Part shown: positions 7,773 through 17,597 of the stretch, in pieces
Position numbering within the stretch: the first letter of the stretch is position 1
Layout of the letters: every line of letters begins with the position of its first letter
NCBI RefSeq assembly: GCF_902497745.1
Contig: NZ_CABVHJ010000001.1
Location: 186,001-250,000 of the forward strand
Direction: 5' to 3'
Source: Pseudomonas fluorescens
GTDB lineage: Bacteria > Pseudomonadota > Gammaproteobacteria > Pseudomonadales > Pseudomonadaceae
DNA: 64,000 bases
Program-made: the position numbers and the translations under genes
Notes under the pieces: model-generated
Databases searched by the model: none
What the model was told of the DNA's origin: nothing
The model's input: the letters and a program-made list of their open reading frames with translations, nothing else

Positions 7773-9734
7773 TCAATTGTCGCTGGTGCCCAGCATCAAT
7801 GGCGCAAACAACGGGCTCAGTCTGGCGCTGCCAACGTCCGAAAGATGATCGGCATCCTTGTACTGCGAGTGGCCGTCGACATCGATGGCGCACAAGCCAT
7901 CCTTGCACATCAGCGGCGTCGGATCGATCACATGAATGCCGGAATCAGCGGCGCTCATCGAACCGAACAACGACGTGAAAAACTGCTGGCGAGCCAAGTG
8001 CTCATTGAGCGGACGACCGAGCCCTTCTGCCGAACGGCCGATGCGCGCCAGACTGGTCAGACGATCGATGAAGCTCTTGTGCTGCAGCGGCACCTCCTTG
8101 AACAGCCAGACTTGCACACCCGCCTCACGCAGCTCGGCCACTTGCGCCTTGAGGGCGACGGCCATGCGCTGCTCTGCCTGGCGCGGGTTGTCCTTGCGAT
8201 CAAGCAGGAATTGCCGATCCCCGTCGCCGTCTTCGCGGCCATACACGTACAGGCTCCAGTTCGCCGCCAGCACCACGTCCTTGATCCCCAGACTGGTGAC
8301 GCGGTCCATGTTGCGCTGGTTGAAGTCCTTGCACTGCGGGCGCAGGCTGTCATCGATGATCGGCGGGCAACCCGTCAGGCTGTACAACCACACCGGCTGC
8401 ACGTTGCGCCCGGCATTGCCTTCGATGGCAGGCAACAATGCAGCGGCGTGACTGTCGCCCCAGAACATTTTGGTCGCCGTAATATGTTGATCACCGCCCA
8501 CAAGGCAGGATTTGGTCAGTGCCTTGTCGGTACTCAAGTGCATGCACTTCGACTGCCCGGCGTTCCACTCGCGCGACTGCGCATATTCCAGCGCCTTGCC
8601 GGTCAGACGCTGCGGAACACCGTCTGCCGAGCGAATCACCGAGCCGGTGACCGCCAGAACCGTGATCGACACCAAACCGCCGACCAACACCGAATTACGA
8701 CTGGCGAACACACGTTTCTCGCGAAACGGCAGCTCGATGTATCGCAGGCTCAGCCAGGCCAGCGCCAACGCCAGGGCCATCCAGCCGAGCGCCTCCAGCG
8801 GCTGGATGCCGTCGATGGAGATCGCATTGGCATACACGTAAACCGGCCAATGCCACAGGTACAGCGAATAGGACAGCAGGCCGATCCACACCAGAACCGG
8901 GATACTCAACAACCGGCCGGCCCACGTTGGGCCCTGTGCGCCTGACCAGATCAACGCCGTCGTCCCCAATACCGGCAACAGCGCCGCCCAGCCCGGGAAC
9001 ACGGTGGTTTTGTCGTAGGTAAACACGGCAAACAGCACCGCCGCCAACCCTGCCAGGCCAACGGACTCACGCAGCCACGGCCGCGCGACATGTTTGGGCA
9101 CAGGTACGACCGCCAGCATGGCCCCGCAGAGCAGTTCCCACGCGCGGGTCGGCAACGCAAAAAAGGCAAACTCCGGCCGGCGCTCGATGTAGATGATGTT
9201 CAAGCCGAACGACACCAGCAGCACGGCGAACAACATCCAGCGCCAATGACGGACGTAGCGCATCATCAGCACCATCATCAGCGGGAAGAAGATGTAGTAC
9301 TGCTCCTCCACCGCCAGCGACCAGGTATGCAGCAACGGCTTGAGCTCCGAGGCGGGCTCGAAGTAACCGTCTTCGCGCATGAACAGGATGTTGGAAATGA
9401 ACAGCGACTGGTAACGAATCGTCCGTCCCAGCTCAGCCAGATCTTTGGCCGTCAGCAACAGCCAGCCTAATGCCAGCGTCACCACCACAACCACGGTCAA
9501 CGCCGGCAGGATGCGCCGGGCGCGACGCCCCCAGAAGTCGAGGAAACTGAAGCGCTGGGCGCTGATTTCACGGAAAAGGATTGAGGTGATCAGGAAGCCG
9601 GAAATGACGAAGAAAACATCGACGCCGACAAAGCCGCCGCTGAATGTATTGAAGCCGAAATGAAACAGCACGACGGGGATGACCGCCAGTGCCCGTAATC
9701 CGTCGATATCACGGCGATTGCCAAACGTGTGCAT
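7773..9734 (-). CDS. Membrane O-acyltransferase with C-terminal SGNH domain (OafA-like)
   Basis: A 653-residue inner-membrane enzyme likely to O-acetylate a surface sugar polymer such as O-antigen. Residues 1-370 form the acyltransferase-3 domain with about ten membrane segments; it opens RRDIDGLRALAVIPVVLFHF and has the GFVGVDVFFVISGFLI and WSLAVEEQYY signatures. Residues 420-650 form an SGNH hydrolase-like domain with GDSHAAALLP (block I) and DADHLSD near the end (Asp and His of block V). The two-domain order is that of OafA and related acetylases. It stands alone between ubiD and rho; the target glycan is not shown by the context. Confidence 0.87.
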   Translation of the reverse strand: MHTFGNRRDIDGLRALAVIPVVLFHFGFNTFSGGFVGVDVFFVISGFLITSILFREISAQRFSFLDFWGRRARRILPALTVVVVVTLALGWLLLTAKDLAELGRTIRYQSLFISNILFMREDGYFEPASELKPLLHTWSLAVEEQYYIFFPLMMVLMMRYVRHWRWMLFAVLLVSFGLNIIYIERRPEFAFFALPTRAWELLCGAMLAVVPVPKHVARPWLRESVGLAGLAAVLFAVFTYDKTTVFPGWAALLPVLGTTALIWSGAQGPTWAGRLLSIPVLVWIGLLSYSLYLWHWPVYVYANAISIDGIQPLEALGWMALALALAWLSLRYIELPFREKRVFASRNSVLVGGLVSITVLAVTGSVIRSADGVPQRLTGKALEYAQSREWNAGQSKCMHLSTDKALTKSCLVGGDQHITATKMFWGDSHAAALLPAIEGNAGRNVQPVWLYSLTGCPPIIDDSLRPQCKDFNQRNMDRVTSLGIKDVVLAANWSLYVYGREDGDGDRQFLLDRKDNPRQAEQRMAVALKAQVAELREAGVQVWLFKEVPLQHKSFIDRLTSLARIGRSAEGLGRPLNEHLARQQFFTSLFGSMSAADSGIHVIDPTPLMCKDGLCAIDVDGHSQYKDADHLSDVGSARLSPLFAPLMLGTSDN

Positions 9735-9812
9735 AACCTTTCTTATCCTTGTAGGTACAAACCGCTCCAGACAAGGACAGTAGCGCGTTACGAAAGTTAT
9801 TTGTTACGGACA

Positions 9813-9849
9813 CAAAAAAAAACGCCCCCTTTCGGGAGCGTTCTTTTTT
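9813..9849 (-). terminator. rho terminator
   Basis: A hairpin of AACGC-CCC with GGG-GCGTT (9821-9842) flanked by an A-run and a T-run. On the minus strand it follows the rho stop codon by 12 nt and ends in a long U-tract. Confidence 0.85.
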
Positions 9850-9861
9850 ACAGCGCGTGTA

Positions 9862-11121
<1,260 letters not shown>

Positions 11122-11329
11122 ATAGGAATGACGTAATCATTTATGGAGGGGGGGAAATTAAGCTTTTGGCTTAATGAGGCCGCGCCGCGGAGAAGGCGAC
11201 AGGATCGCGAACTAATTCGAAAAGGAGTGCGTCGGCGACGGCTAGCAGGGGGCAATGGAGAAACCAGTGCGGGGCCGAATGTACCACTTGAGTTTCGGAG
11301 CGTCTAGCCCTGAATACGCAAAAAGCCCC

Positions 11330-11352
11330 GCTATTTGCGGGGCTTTTTTTCA
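11330..11352 (-). terminator. trxA terminator
   Basis: AAAAGCCCCGC and GCGGGGCTTTT form a GC-rich hairpin 19 nt after the trxA stop, with a U-run on the minus-strand transcript. Confidence 0.85.
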
Positions 11353-11370
11353 GGCACTTTACAGCGACGC

Positions 11371-11700
11371 TTAGATGTTGGCGTCGAGGAAAGCAGCCAG
11401 TTGCGACTTCGACAGGGCGCCGACTTTGGTCGCTTCAACGTTGCCGTTCTTGAACAGCATCAGCGTCGGGATACCACGCACGCCGTGCTTGGCCGGGGTT
11501 TCCTGGTTTTCGTCGATGTTCAGTTTGGCAACGGTCAGCTTGCCTTTGTAAGTCTCGGCAATCTCGTCGAGAACCGGAGCGATCATTTTGCAAGGACCGC
11601 ACCATTCAGCCCAGTAATCGACCAGGACAGCGCCTTCGGCCTTGAGGACGTCAACGTCGAAGCTAGCGTCGGTGACGTGTTTGATAAGATCGCTGCTCAT
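11371..11700 (-). CDS. trxA: Thioredoxin 1
   Basis: A 109-residue cytosolic disulfide reductase that donates electrons to ribonucleotide reductase, methionine sulfoxide reductase and others. The active site is [15 protein letters not shown] at about residues 29-43; the cis-Pro lies in [12 protein letters not shown]. Length and every core motif are standard. A GGAG ribosome site lies a few bases before the ATG. It is monocistronic, between its own terminator and the next regulator. The order trxA-rho is common in gamma-proteobacteria. Confidence 0.98.
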   Translation of the reverse strand: MSSDLIKHVTDASFDVDVLKAEGAVLVDYWAEWCGPCKMIAPVLDEIAETYKGKLTVAKLNIDENQETPAKHGVRGIPTLMLFKNGNVEATKVGALSKSQLAAFLDANI

Positions 11701-11820
11701 GGAATTCTCCAGGTTGTAAGCAAAAAAACGTGGCCCATCATAGCCGCCCTTCCCCTGTTCAGGAAGCCGCAGTTGATTGAGTCTTGCTATGGCACTCGAT
11801 GAGTTTGGGTATAGCTCAAG

Positions 11821-12528
11821 TCACGCGGTGGCGGGAGCAATGAAGGAAATTCCGGTGCGCAGTGCGGCATTGCGCACGTGTTCCTGCATGGCTTTTTGCG
11901 CCGCACCGGACGCCCGGCGCGCGAGGGCCCGCAGGATCTTGCGGTGTTCCTGCCAGGTTTCCATGGCGCGCTCGGCACGGATGAACGGTAGTTTCTGACT
12001 CTCCAGGAACATCTCGGCGCTGGCGGTGAGGATGCTCAGCATCGCCTGATTGCCGCTGGCCAGGAGGATCCGTCGGTGAAATTCGAAGTCCAGTTTCGCG
12101 GCGGCATCAAAGTCGCCGGCCTTCAACTGGTCGCGCATGGCCGCGACATTGTCTTCCAGCGCATCCAGATCGAAAGTACTCAACGTCACCGCTGCCAGCC
12201 CGGCGGCAAACCCTTCGAGCGCATAGCGCAATTGAAAGATATCCAGCGGCGACGCTTGCGCCGCAAATGACCACCCCGGCGCGCTATCGCCGCGCGACAA
12301 TTCCACTGGCGACTGCACGAACACGCCTTTGCCCGGCTGAATACTGACCACACCCAACGCACTCAGCGACGACAGTGCCTCACGCAAAGACGCCCGGCTG
12401 ACGCCCAGTTGCAGCGCCAGGTCCCGCTGCGAAGGCAAAGCATCACCCGCACCGAAACCCTGTTCGGTGATCAGTTTGCGGATCGCTTGCAGCGCCACTT
12501 CGGGTACCGCACGGGAAATCGAATTCAT
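11821..12528 (-). CDS. FCD-domain GntR-family transcriptional regulator
   Basis: A 235-residue DNA-binding regulator. Residues 1-75 form a GntR winged helix (LPSQRDLALQLGVSRASLREALSSL); residues 95-225 form the all-helical FCD effector domain with the metal/ligand pattern ending in EFHRRILLASGN and W-EHRKIL. An upstream start at 12651 was rejected because its first 41 residues do not look like protein of this family. It is divergent from a polar amino acid ABC operon, so it most likely represses that operon until a carboxylate or amino acid ligand binds. The ligand is unknown. Confidence 0.88.
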   Translation of the reverse strand: MNSISRAVPEVALQAIRKLITEQGFGAGDALPSQRDLALQLGVSRASLREALSSLSALGVVSIQPGKGVFVQSPVELSRGDSAPGWSFAAQASPLDIFQLRYALEGFAAGLAAVTLSTFDLDALEDNVAAMRDQLKAGDFDAAAKLDFEFHRRILLASGNQAMLSILTASAEMFLESQKLPFIRAERAMETWQEHRKILRALARRASGAAQKAMQEHVRNAALRTGISFIAPATA

Positions 12529-12655
12529 GGTTTTTCGGACGCGCCAGGCCAATGTGCGGCTAGTTGTAAAGCTATTCGGCGAGTCCGGCAAGTCGTGCCC
12601 GAGCGGGGTTCGGCGAACCACGCCGGTGCGCCATGGCAGTGCGAAAAACAACCTG

Positions 12656-12670
12656 ACTGTTCAGACCAGT
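12656..12670. promoter_or_regulatory. Imperfect palindrome, candidate operator of the FCD regulator
   Basis: ACTGTTCAGACCAGT lies between the divergent regulator and ABC transporter genes. Its reverse complement ACTGGTCTGAACAGT contains the GGTC/GACC halves usual in GntR-FCD operators. Placement supports the call; symmetry is weak. Confidence 0.3.
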
Positions 12671-12784
12671 AAGACCGAACAAACCCGCTAAAACCATGGC
12701 CTGCCGGGGCGAAAACCGCGTATTGGCACGGCCCGTGCTCTGTCCGAACGCAGAAATCACTTCTCGCCGATCCGGAGATTGTCC

Positions 12785-13570
12785 ATGACCAAGCGTTACA
12801 GCGCCCTCCTCGCCGCCCTGTTTTCCTCTCTGTTGCTCAGCCAGGCTCCCGCCCACGCCGACGGTCTCGACGACGTGGTCAAACGCGGCACGCTGAAAGT
12901 CGCCGTACCGCAGGACTTCCCGCCGTTCGGCTCGGTCGGCCCGGACATGAAGCCGCGCGGCCTGGACATCGACACGGCGAAACTGCTGGCCGACCAGCTC
13001 AAGGTCAAACTCGAACTGACCCCGGTCAACAGCACCAACCGCATCCCGTTCCTGACCACCGGCAAGGTCGATCTGGTGATTTCCAGCCTCGGCAAAAATC
13101 CTGAGCGCGAAAAAGTCATCGACTTCTCTCGCGCTTACGCACCGTTCTACCTCGCCGTGTTCGGCCCGCCAGACGCCGCCATCGCCAGCCTCGACGACCT
13201 CAAGGGCAAGACCATCAGCGTCACCCGGGGCGCCATCGAAGACATCGAGCTGAGCAAAGTTGCCCCCGAAGGCGTGACCATCAAGCGCTTCGAAGACAAC
13301 AACTCGACCATCGCCGCTTACCTCGCCGGCCAGGTCGACCTGATCGCCAGCGGCAACGTAGTGATGGTCGCGATCAGCGAAAAGAACCCGAAGCGCGTGC
13401 CGGCGCTGAAAGTGAAGCTCAAGGACTCGCCGGTTTACGTCGGCGTGAACAAGAACGAAGCTGCGCTGCTGGCCAAGGTCAACGACATCCTGACCAGCGC
13501 CAAGGCTGACGGCGCGCTGGAGAAAAACTCGCAGACCTGGCTGAAAGAGCCGCTGCCGGCCGATCTCTGA
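12785..13570 (+). CDS. Polar amino acid ABC transporter, periplasmic binding protein
   Basis: A 261-residue solute receptor with a clear signal peptide (cleavage after APAHA). It has the bacterial family-3 binding protein fold: GTLKVAVPQDFPPFG, PRGLDIDTAKLLADQL, LVISSLGKNPEREKVIDFSR and the hinge GKTISVTRGAIEDIEL. The ATG at 12785 was preferred to a TTG two codons earlier because GGAG sits at 12774. It begins a four-gene operon with two permeases and an ATPase, all tightly spaced. The family carries amino acids or opine-like compounds; the ligand is not determined by sequence. The operon is not in the corresponding stretch of P. aeruginosa as I recall it. Confidence 0.9.
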   Translation: MTKRYSALLAALFSSLLLSQAPAHADGLDDVVKRGTLKVAVPQDFPPFGSVGPDMKPRGLDIDTAKLLADQLKVKLELTPVNSTNRIPFLTTGKVDLVISSLGKNPEREKVIDFSRAYAPFYLAVFGPPDAAIASLDDLKGKTISVTRGAIEDIELSKVAPEGVTIKRFEDNNSTIAAYLAGQVDLIASGNVVMVAISEKNPKRVPALKVKLKDSPVYVGVNKNEAALLAKVNDILTSAKADGALEKNSQTWLKEPLPADL

Positions 13571-13591
13571 TCGACTGCGCGGGAGACCTTC

Positions 13592-14260
13592 ATGGCTTAT
13601 CAGTTTGATTTCATGCCGGTGGTGGAAAACACCGACCTGTTGCTGCGCGGGGCGCTGTTCACCCTTGAGCTGACAGCCATCGGTGCGTTGCTCGGGGTCG
13701 GCGTCGGGATTGTCGGGGCGTTGGTGCGGGCGTGGAACATCCGCCCGTTCTCGGCGATCTTCGGCGTCTACGTCGAGTTGATCCGCAATACGCCGTTTCT
13801 GGTGCAGTTGTTCTTCATCTTCTTCGGCCTGCCGTCGCTGGGCGTGCAGATTTCCGAGTGGCAGGCGGCGGTGCTGGCGATGGTGATCAACCTCGGCGCC
13901 TATTCGACCGAGATCATCCGCGCCGGCATTCAGGCGATTCCGCGCGGGCAACTGGAAGCCGCTGCGGCGCTGGCGATGACGCGCTTCGAGGCGTTCCGCC
14001 ATGTGGTGCTGCTACCGGCGCTGGGCAAGGTCTGGCCGGCGCTGAGCAGCCAGATCATCATCGTCATGCTCGGTTCGGCGGTGTGTTCGCAGATCGCCAC
14101 CGAAGAACTCAGCTTCGCTGCCAACTTCATTCAGTCGCGCAACTTCCGCGCTTTTGAAACCTACGCGCTGACCACGCTGATCTACCTGTGCATGGCGCTG
14201 CTGATTCGCCAACTGCTGAACTGGATCGGCCGGCGCTACATCAGCAGGAGCCGCGCATGA
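13592..14260 (+). CDS. Polar amino acid ABC transporter, permease 1
   Basis: A 222-residue inner-membrane permease of the HisM/GlnP type with about five membrane segments. The hallmark EAA loop reads EAAAALAMTRFEAFRHVVLP-like text near residues 115-135, which docks on the ATPase. It has the family N-terminal ELIRNTPFLVQLFFIFFGLP. It follows the binding protein by 21 nt and its stop overlaps the next ATG by 4 nt, so the two permeases are translationally coupled and probably form a heterodimer. Confidence 0.92.
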   Translation: MAYQFDFMPVVENTDLLLRGALFTLELTAIGALLGVGVGIVGALVRAWNIRPFSAIFGVYVELIRNTPFLVQLFFIFFGLPSLGVQISEWQAAVLAMVINLGAYSTEIIRAGIQAIPRGQLEAAAALAMTRFEAFRHVVLLPALGKVWPALSSQIIIVMLGSAVCSQIATEELSFAANFIQSRNFRAFETYALTTLIYLCMALLIRQLLNWIGRRYISRSRA

Positions 14261-14907
14261 GCGATTTCACCCTCTGGGACATCCTGCGCAACCTGCTCAC
14301 CGGCCTGCAATGGACGTTGGCGCTGTCGCTGGTGGCGTTTATCGGTGGCGGGATCGTCGGGCTGCTGATCCTGATCATGCGCATCTCGAAAAACTCTCTG
14401 CCAAGCAGCATCGCCCGCACCTGGATCGAGCTGTTCCAGGGCACGCCGCTGTTGATGCAGTTGTTTCTGGTGTTCTTCGGTGTGGCGCTGGCCGGGATTG
14501 AAATCTCGCCGTGGATGGCCGCAGCGATTGCCCTGACCTTGTTCACCAGCGCCTATCTGGCGGAGATCTGGCGCGGCTGCGTCGAGTCGATCTCCAACGG
14601 TCAGTGGGAAGCCTCGGCGAGTCTGGCGCTCAATCCGCTGGAGCAACTGCGCTACGTGATCCTGCCGCAAGCACTGCGCATCGCCGTGGCGCCGACCGTG
14701 GGCTTCTCGGTGCAAGTGGTCAAAGGCACCGCCGTCACCTCGATCATCGGTTTCACCGAGCTGACCAAGACCGGCGGCATGCTCGCCAACGCCACGTTTG
14801 AACCGTTCATGGTCTACGGCCTCGTCGCCCTCGGCTACTTCCTGCTCTGCTACCCCTTGTCCCTCAGTGCGCGCTACCTGGAAAGGAGACTGCATGCCTC
14901 TGCTTAG
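14257..14907 (+). CDS. Polar amino acid ABC transporter, permease 2
   Basis: A 216-residue paralogue of the preceding permease. It carries ELFQGTPLLMQLFLVFFGVA, an EAA loop (EASASLALNPLEQLRYVILP) and the membrane segment around SIIGFTELTKTGG. The start at 14257 overlaps the upstream stop (ATGA); an ATG at 14188 in the same frame lies inside the upstream gene and is not used. Its own 3' end overlaps the ATPase start by 14 nt. Confidence 0.92.
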   Translation: MSDFTLWDILRNLLTGLQWTLALSLVAFIGGGIVGLLILIMRISKNSLPSSIARTWIELFQGTPLLMQLFLVFFGVALAGIEISPWMAAAIALTLFTSAYLAEIWRGCVESISNGQWEASASLALNPLEQLRYVILPQALRIAVAPTVGFSVQVVKGTAVTSIIGFTELTKTGGMLANATFEPFMVYGLVALGYFLLCYPLSLSARYLERRLHASA

Positions 14908-15631
14908 AATTTCCGCCCTGCATAAATACTACGGCGATCACCACGTACTCAAAGGCATCGACCTCAGCGTCGAGGAAGGCCAGGTGGTGGCGATCATCGG
15001 CCGCAGCGGCTCGGGCAAATCCACCCTGCTGCGTACGCTTAATGGCCTCGAATCGATCAACGATGGTGTGATCGAAGTCGATGGCGAATACCTCGACGCC
15101 GCCCGCGCCGATCTGCGCAGCCTGCGGCAGAAGGTCGGCATGGTGTTCCAGCAGTTCAACCTGTTCCCGCACCTGACCGTGGGCGAAAACGTCATGCTCG
15201 CGCCGCAGGTGGTGCAGAAAGTGCCGAAAGCCAAGGCCACGGAGTTGGCGCGCGAGATGCTGGAGCGCGTGGGCCTCGGGGAGAAATTCGATGCATTCCC
15301 CGATCGACTTTCCGGCGGCCAGCAGCAGCGCGTAGCGATTGCCCGGGCACTGGCGATGTCGCCGAAAGTGTTGCTCTGCGACGAGATCACCTCGGCACTC
15401 GACCCGGAACTGGTCAATGAAGTGCTCAGCGTCGTGCGGCAACTGGCCAAGGAAGGCATGACACTGATCATGGTCACCCACGAAATGCGTTTTGCCCGCG
15501 AGGTCGGCGACAAACTGGTGTTCATGCACCATGGCAAGGTGCATGAGGTGGGGGATCCGAAGGTGTTGTTTGCCAATCCGCAGACGGCGGAGCTGGCGAA
15601 CTTCATTGGTACGGTGGAAGCGACAGCCTGA
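14894..15631 (+). CDS. Polar amino acid ABC transporter, ATPase (GlnQ type)
   Basis: A 245-residue cytoplasmic ATPase energising the transporter. Walker A is GRSGSGKST, the Q-loop is VFQQFNLFPHLTVGENV, the signature is LSGGQQQR, Walker B is LLCDEITSALDPE and the switch is MVTHEM. Walker B reads DEI where most relatives have DEP, but the catalytic Glu is kept. The start at 14894 (MPLLRISALHKYYGD) follows GGAGACTGC; a start at 14798 would lie far inside the permease gene. It closes the operon; a REP pair follows 26 nt later. Confidence 0.94.
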   Translation: MPLLRISALHKYYGDHHVLKGIDLSVEEGQVVAIIGRSGSGKSTLLRTLNGLESINDGVIEVDGEYLDAARADLRSLRQKVGMVFQQFNLFPHLTVGENVMLAPQVVQKVPKAKATELAREMLERVGLGEKFDAFPDRLSGGQQQRVAIARALAMSPKVLLCDEITSALDPELVNEVLSVVRQLAKEGMTLIMVTHEMRFAREVGDKLVFMHHGKVHEVGDPKVLFANPQTAELANFIGTVEATA

Positions 15632-15657
15632 AGATCTTCTGAGGCAGTGATGCCCTC

Positions 15658-15722
15658 TTCGCGAGCAAGCTCGCTCCCACATTGGAATGCGCTCACCTGT
15701 GGGAGCGAGCCTGCTCGCGAAT
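15658..15722. repeat. REP pair (inverted, BIME-like)
   Basis: TTCGCGAGCAAGCTCGCTCCCAC at 15658-15680 faces its reverse complement at 15698-15722 (GAGCCTGCTC variant). Each is itself palindromic. It follows the ABC operon and precedes ppx; no separate terminator is seen, so it may end or stabilise the transcript. Confidence 0.9.
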
Positions 15723-15838
15723 GGTCGCGCTGCGGTCTCAAGCTTTTCTGCGCTGAATCAACGGTTTGAACCATGCGCGTTGGCGCCAGCGTTTGATCGT
15801 GGCACGATGTCGAGGTTATCGACCGAGACCCCCTGACC

Positions 15839-17341
15839 ATGCCGCAATCCCAAGCCAAGAATCTGTCCCTGATCGCCGCAATCGACCTGGGCTCCAACAG
15901 CTTTCACATGGTCGTGGCCAAGGCCCAGAACGGCGAAATCCGCATTCTCGAGCGCCTCGGCGAGAAGGTTCAGCTAGCCGCCGGCATCGACGATGAGCGC
16001 AAGCTCAACGAAGAATCGATGCAACGCGGCCTCGATTGCCTCAAGCGTTTTGCCCAACTGATCAACGGTATGCCGCTCGGCGCCGTGCGCATCGTCGGCA
16101 CCAACGCTTTGCGTGAAGCGCGCAACCGCCTCGAATTCATTCACCGCGCCGAAGAAATCCTCGGCCACCCGGTGGAAGTCATTTCCGGTCGGGAAGAAGC
16201 GCGTCTGATCTATCTGGGCGTGTCGCACACCCTCGCTGACACCCCGGGCAAACGTCTGGTCGCCGACATCGGCGGCGGCAGTACCGAGTTCATCATTGGT
16301 CAGCGCTTCGAGCCGCTGCTGCGCGAAAGCCTGCAGATGGGCTGCGTCAGCTTCACCCAGCGCTACTTCAAGGACGGCAAGATCACCCCGGCCCGCTACG
16401 CCCAGGCGTACACGGCGGCGCGGCTGGAGATCATGAGCATCGAACACGCCCTGCACCGCCTGACCTGGGATGAGGCCATCGGCTCCTCGGGCACCATCCG
16501 CGCGATCGGCCTGGCCCTGAAGGCCGGCGGCCATGGCACTGGCGAAGTGAATGCCGAAGGTCTGGCGTGGCTAAAGCGTCGGCTGTTCAAGCTCGGCGAT
16601 GTCGACAAGATCGATTTCGAAGGCATCAAGCCTGATCGCCGGACAATCTTTCCGGCGGGACTGGCGATTCTCGAAGCGATTTTCGACGCCCTCGAACTGC
16701 AACGCATGGACCACTGCGACGGCGCACTGCGTGAAGGCGTGCTCTACGACCTGCTCGGCCGTCATCACCACGAAGACGTGCGCGAACGCACCCTGACCTC
16801 GCTGATGGAGCGCTATCACGTCGACCTGGAACAGGCGGCGCGGGTGGAGCGCAAAGCCTTGCACGCGTTCGATCAGGTCGCGGTGGATTGGGAGCTGGAT
16901 GACGGTATCTGGCGCGAACTCCTTGGCTGGGCGGCGAAAGTGCACGAAGTCGGCCTCGATATCGCGCACTATCACTACCACAAGCACGGCGCCTATCTGA
17001 TCGAGCACTCGGACCTTGCCGGGTTCTCCCGCGAAGACCAACAGATGCTCGCGCTATTGGTGCGCGGCCATCGCCGTAATATTCCCAAGGACAAGTTTGC
17101 CGATTTCGGTGACGACGGTGACAAGCTGATTCGTCTGTGCGTGCTGCTGCGCTTTGCGATTCTGTTCCATCACATTCGTGGCACCCAGGCGATGCCGCAG
17201 GTGGTGTTGCATGCTAAGGGCAATACTTTGGATGTGGAATTCCCGGAGAACTGGCTGGATGAGAATCAGCTGACTCAGGCGGATTTCGGGCTTGAGGCGG
17301 ATTGGTTGACGCGGGTGGGCATCGTTCTTAGCGTCCACTGA
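15839..17341 (+). CDS. ppx: Exopolyphosphatase (Ppx/GppA family)
   Basis: A 500-residue cytosolic enzyme that releases phosphate from the ends of polyphosphate chains and may act on pppGpp. The actin-like ATPase fold shows [16 protein letters not shown] at residues 12-27, the catalytic Glu region in [24 protein letters not shown] and GSSGTIRA. The C-terminal third holds an HD-like helical domain ([16 protein letters not shown]). It converges on ppk, which makes the same polymer; the two are opposed here and not in one operon as in E. coli. Confidence 0.95.
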   Translation: MPQSQAKNLSLIAAIDLGSNSFHMVVAKAQNGEIRILERLGEKVQLAAGIDDERKLNEESMQRGLDCLKRFAQLINGMPLGAVRIVGTNALREARNRLEFIHRAEEILGHPVEVISGREEARLIYLGVSHTLADTPGKRLVADIGGGSTEFIIGQRFEPLLRESLQMGCVSFTQRYFKDGKITPARYAQAYTAARLEIMSIEHALHRLTWDEAIGSSGTIRAIGLALKAGGHGTGEVNAEGLAWLKRRLFKLGDVDKIDFEGIKPDRRTIFPAGLAILEAIFDALELQRMDHCDGALREGVLYDLLGRHHHEDVRERTLTSLMERYHVDLEQAARVERKALHAFDQVAVDWELDDGIWRELLGWAAKVHEVGLDIAHYHYHKHGAYLIEHSDLAGFSREDQQMLALLVRGHRRNIPKDKFADFGDDGDKLIRLCVLLRFAILFHHIRGTQAMPQVVLHAKGNTLDVEFPENWLDENQLTQADFGLEADWLTRVGIVLSVH

Positions 17342-17353
17342 GTCGGGCAGGCA

Positions 17354-17386
17354 CAAAAAAGGCGATCCACAGGATCGCCTTTTTTA
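17354..17386. terminator. ppx terminator
   Basis: GGCGATCC-ACA-GGATCGCC (17361-17379) is flanked by an A-run and a T-run, 13 nt after the ppx stop. It is symmetrical and could work on both strands. Confidence 0.85.
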
Positions 17387-17414
17387 TTGGGTTCGGCTTG
17401 AAATTGGAGGTGGG

Positions 17415-17575
17415 CCTTCCCCCTCACCCCAGCCCTCTCCCGGAGGGAGAGGGAGCCGATCTCCGTTGGTTTCGAAGCCTGAGTTCGACTCGATTTCTCA
17501 GGTCGGGGTACAGCGTAAGACACCTCGGTCAGTCCCCTCTCCCTCTGGGAGAGGGTTAGGCGGGCGGCGTTCCGA
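17415..17575. repeat. Intergenic repeat pair rich in CCCTCTCCC/GGGAGAGGG
   Basis: Two related palindromic units sit between ppx and ppk: CCCTCACCCCAGCCCTCTCCC with GGGAGAGGGAGC (17421-17455), and CCCCTCTCCCTCTGGGAGAGGG followed by GGCGGGCGGCGTTCCGATGAG (17534-17579). It is a different family from the REP elements. The GGGCGGCGTTCCGA tail recurs at 31179-31193. Confidence 0.75.
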
Positions 17576-17597
17576 TGAGGGGCTCTTGCTCTTGGCT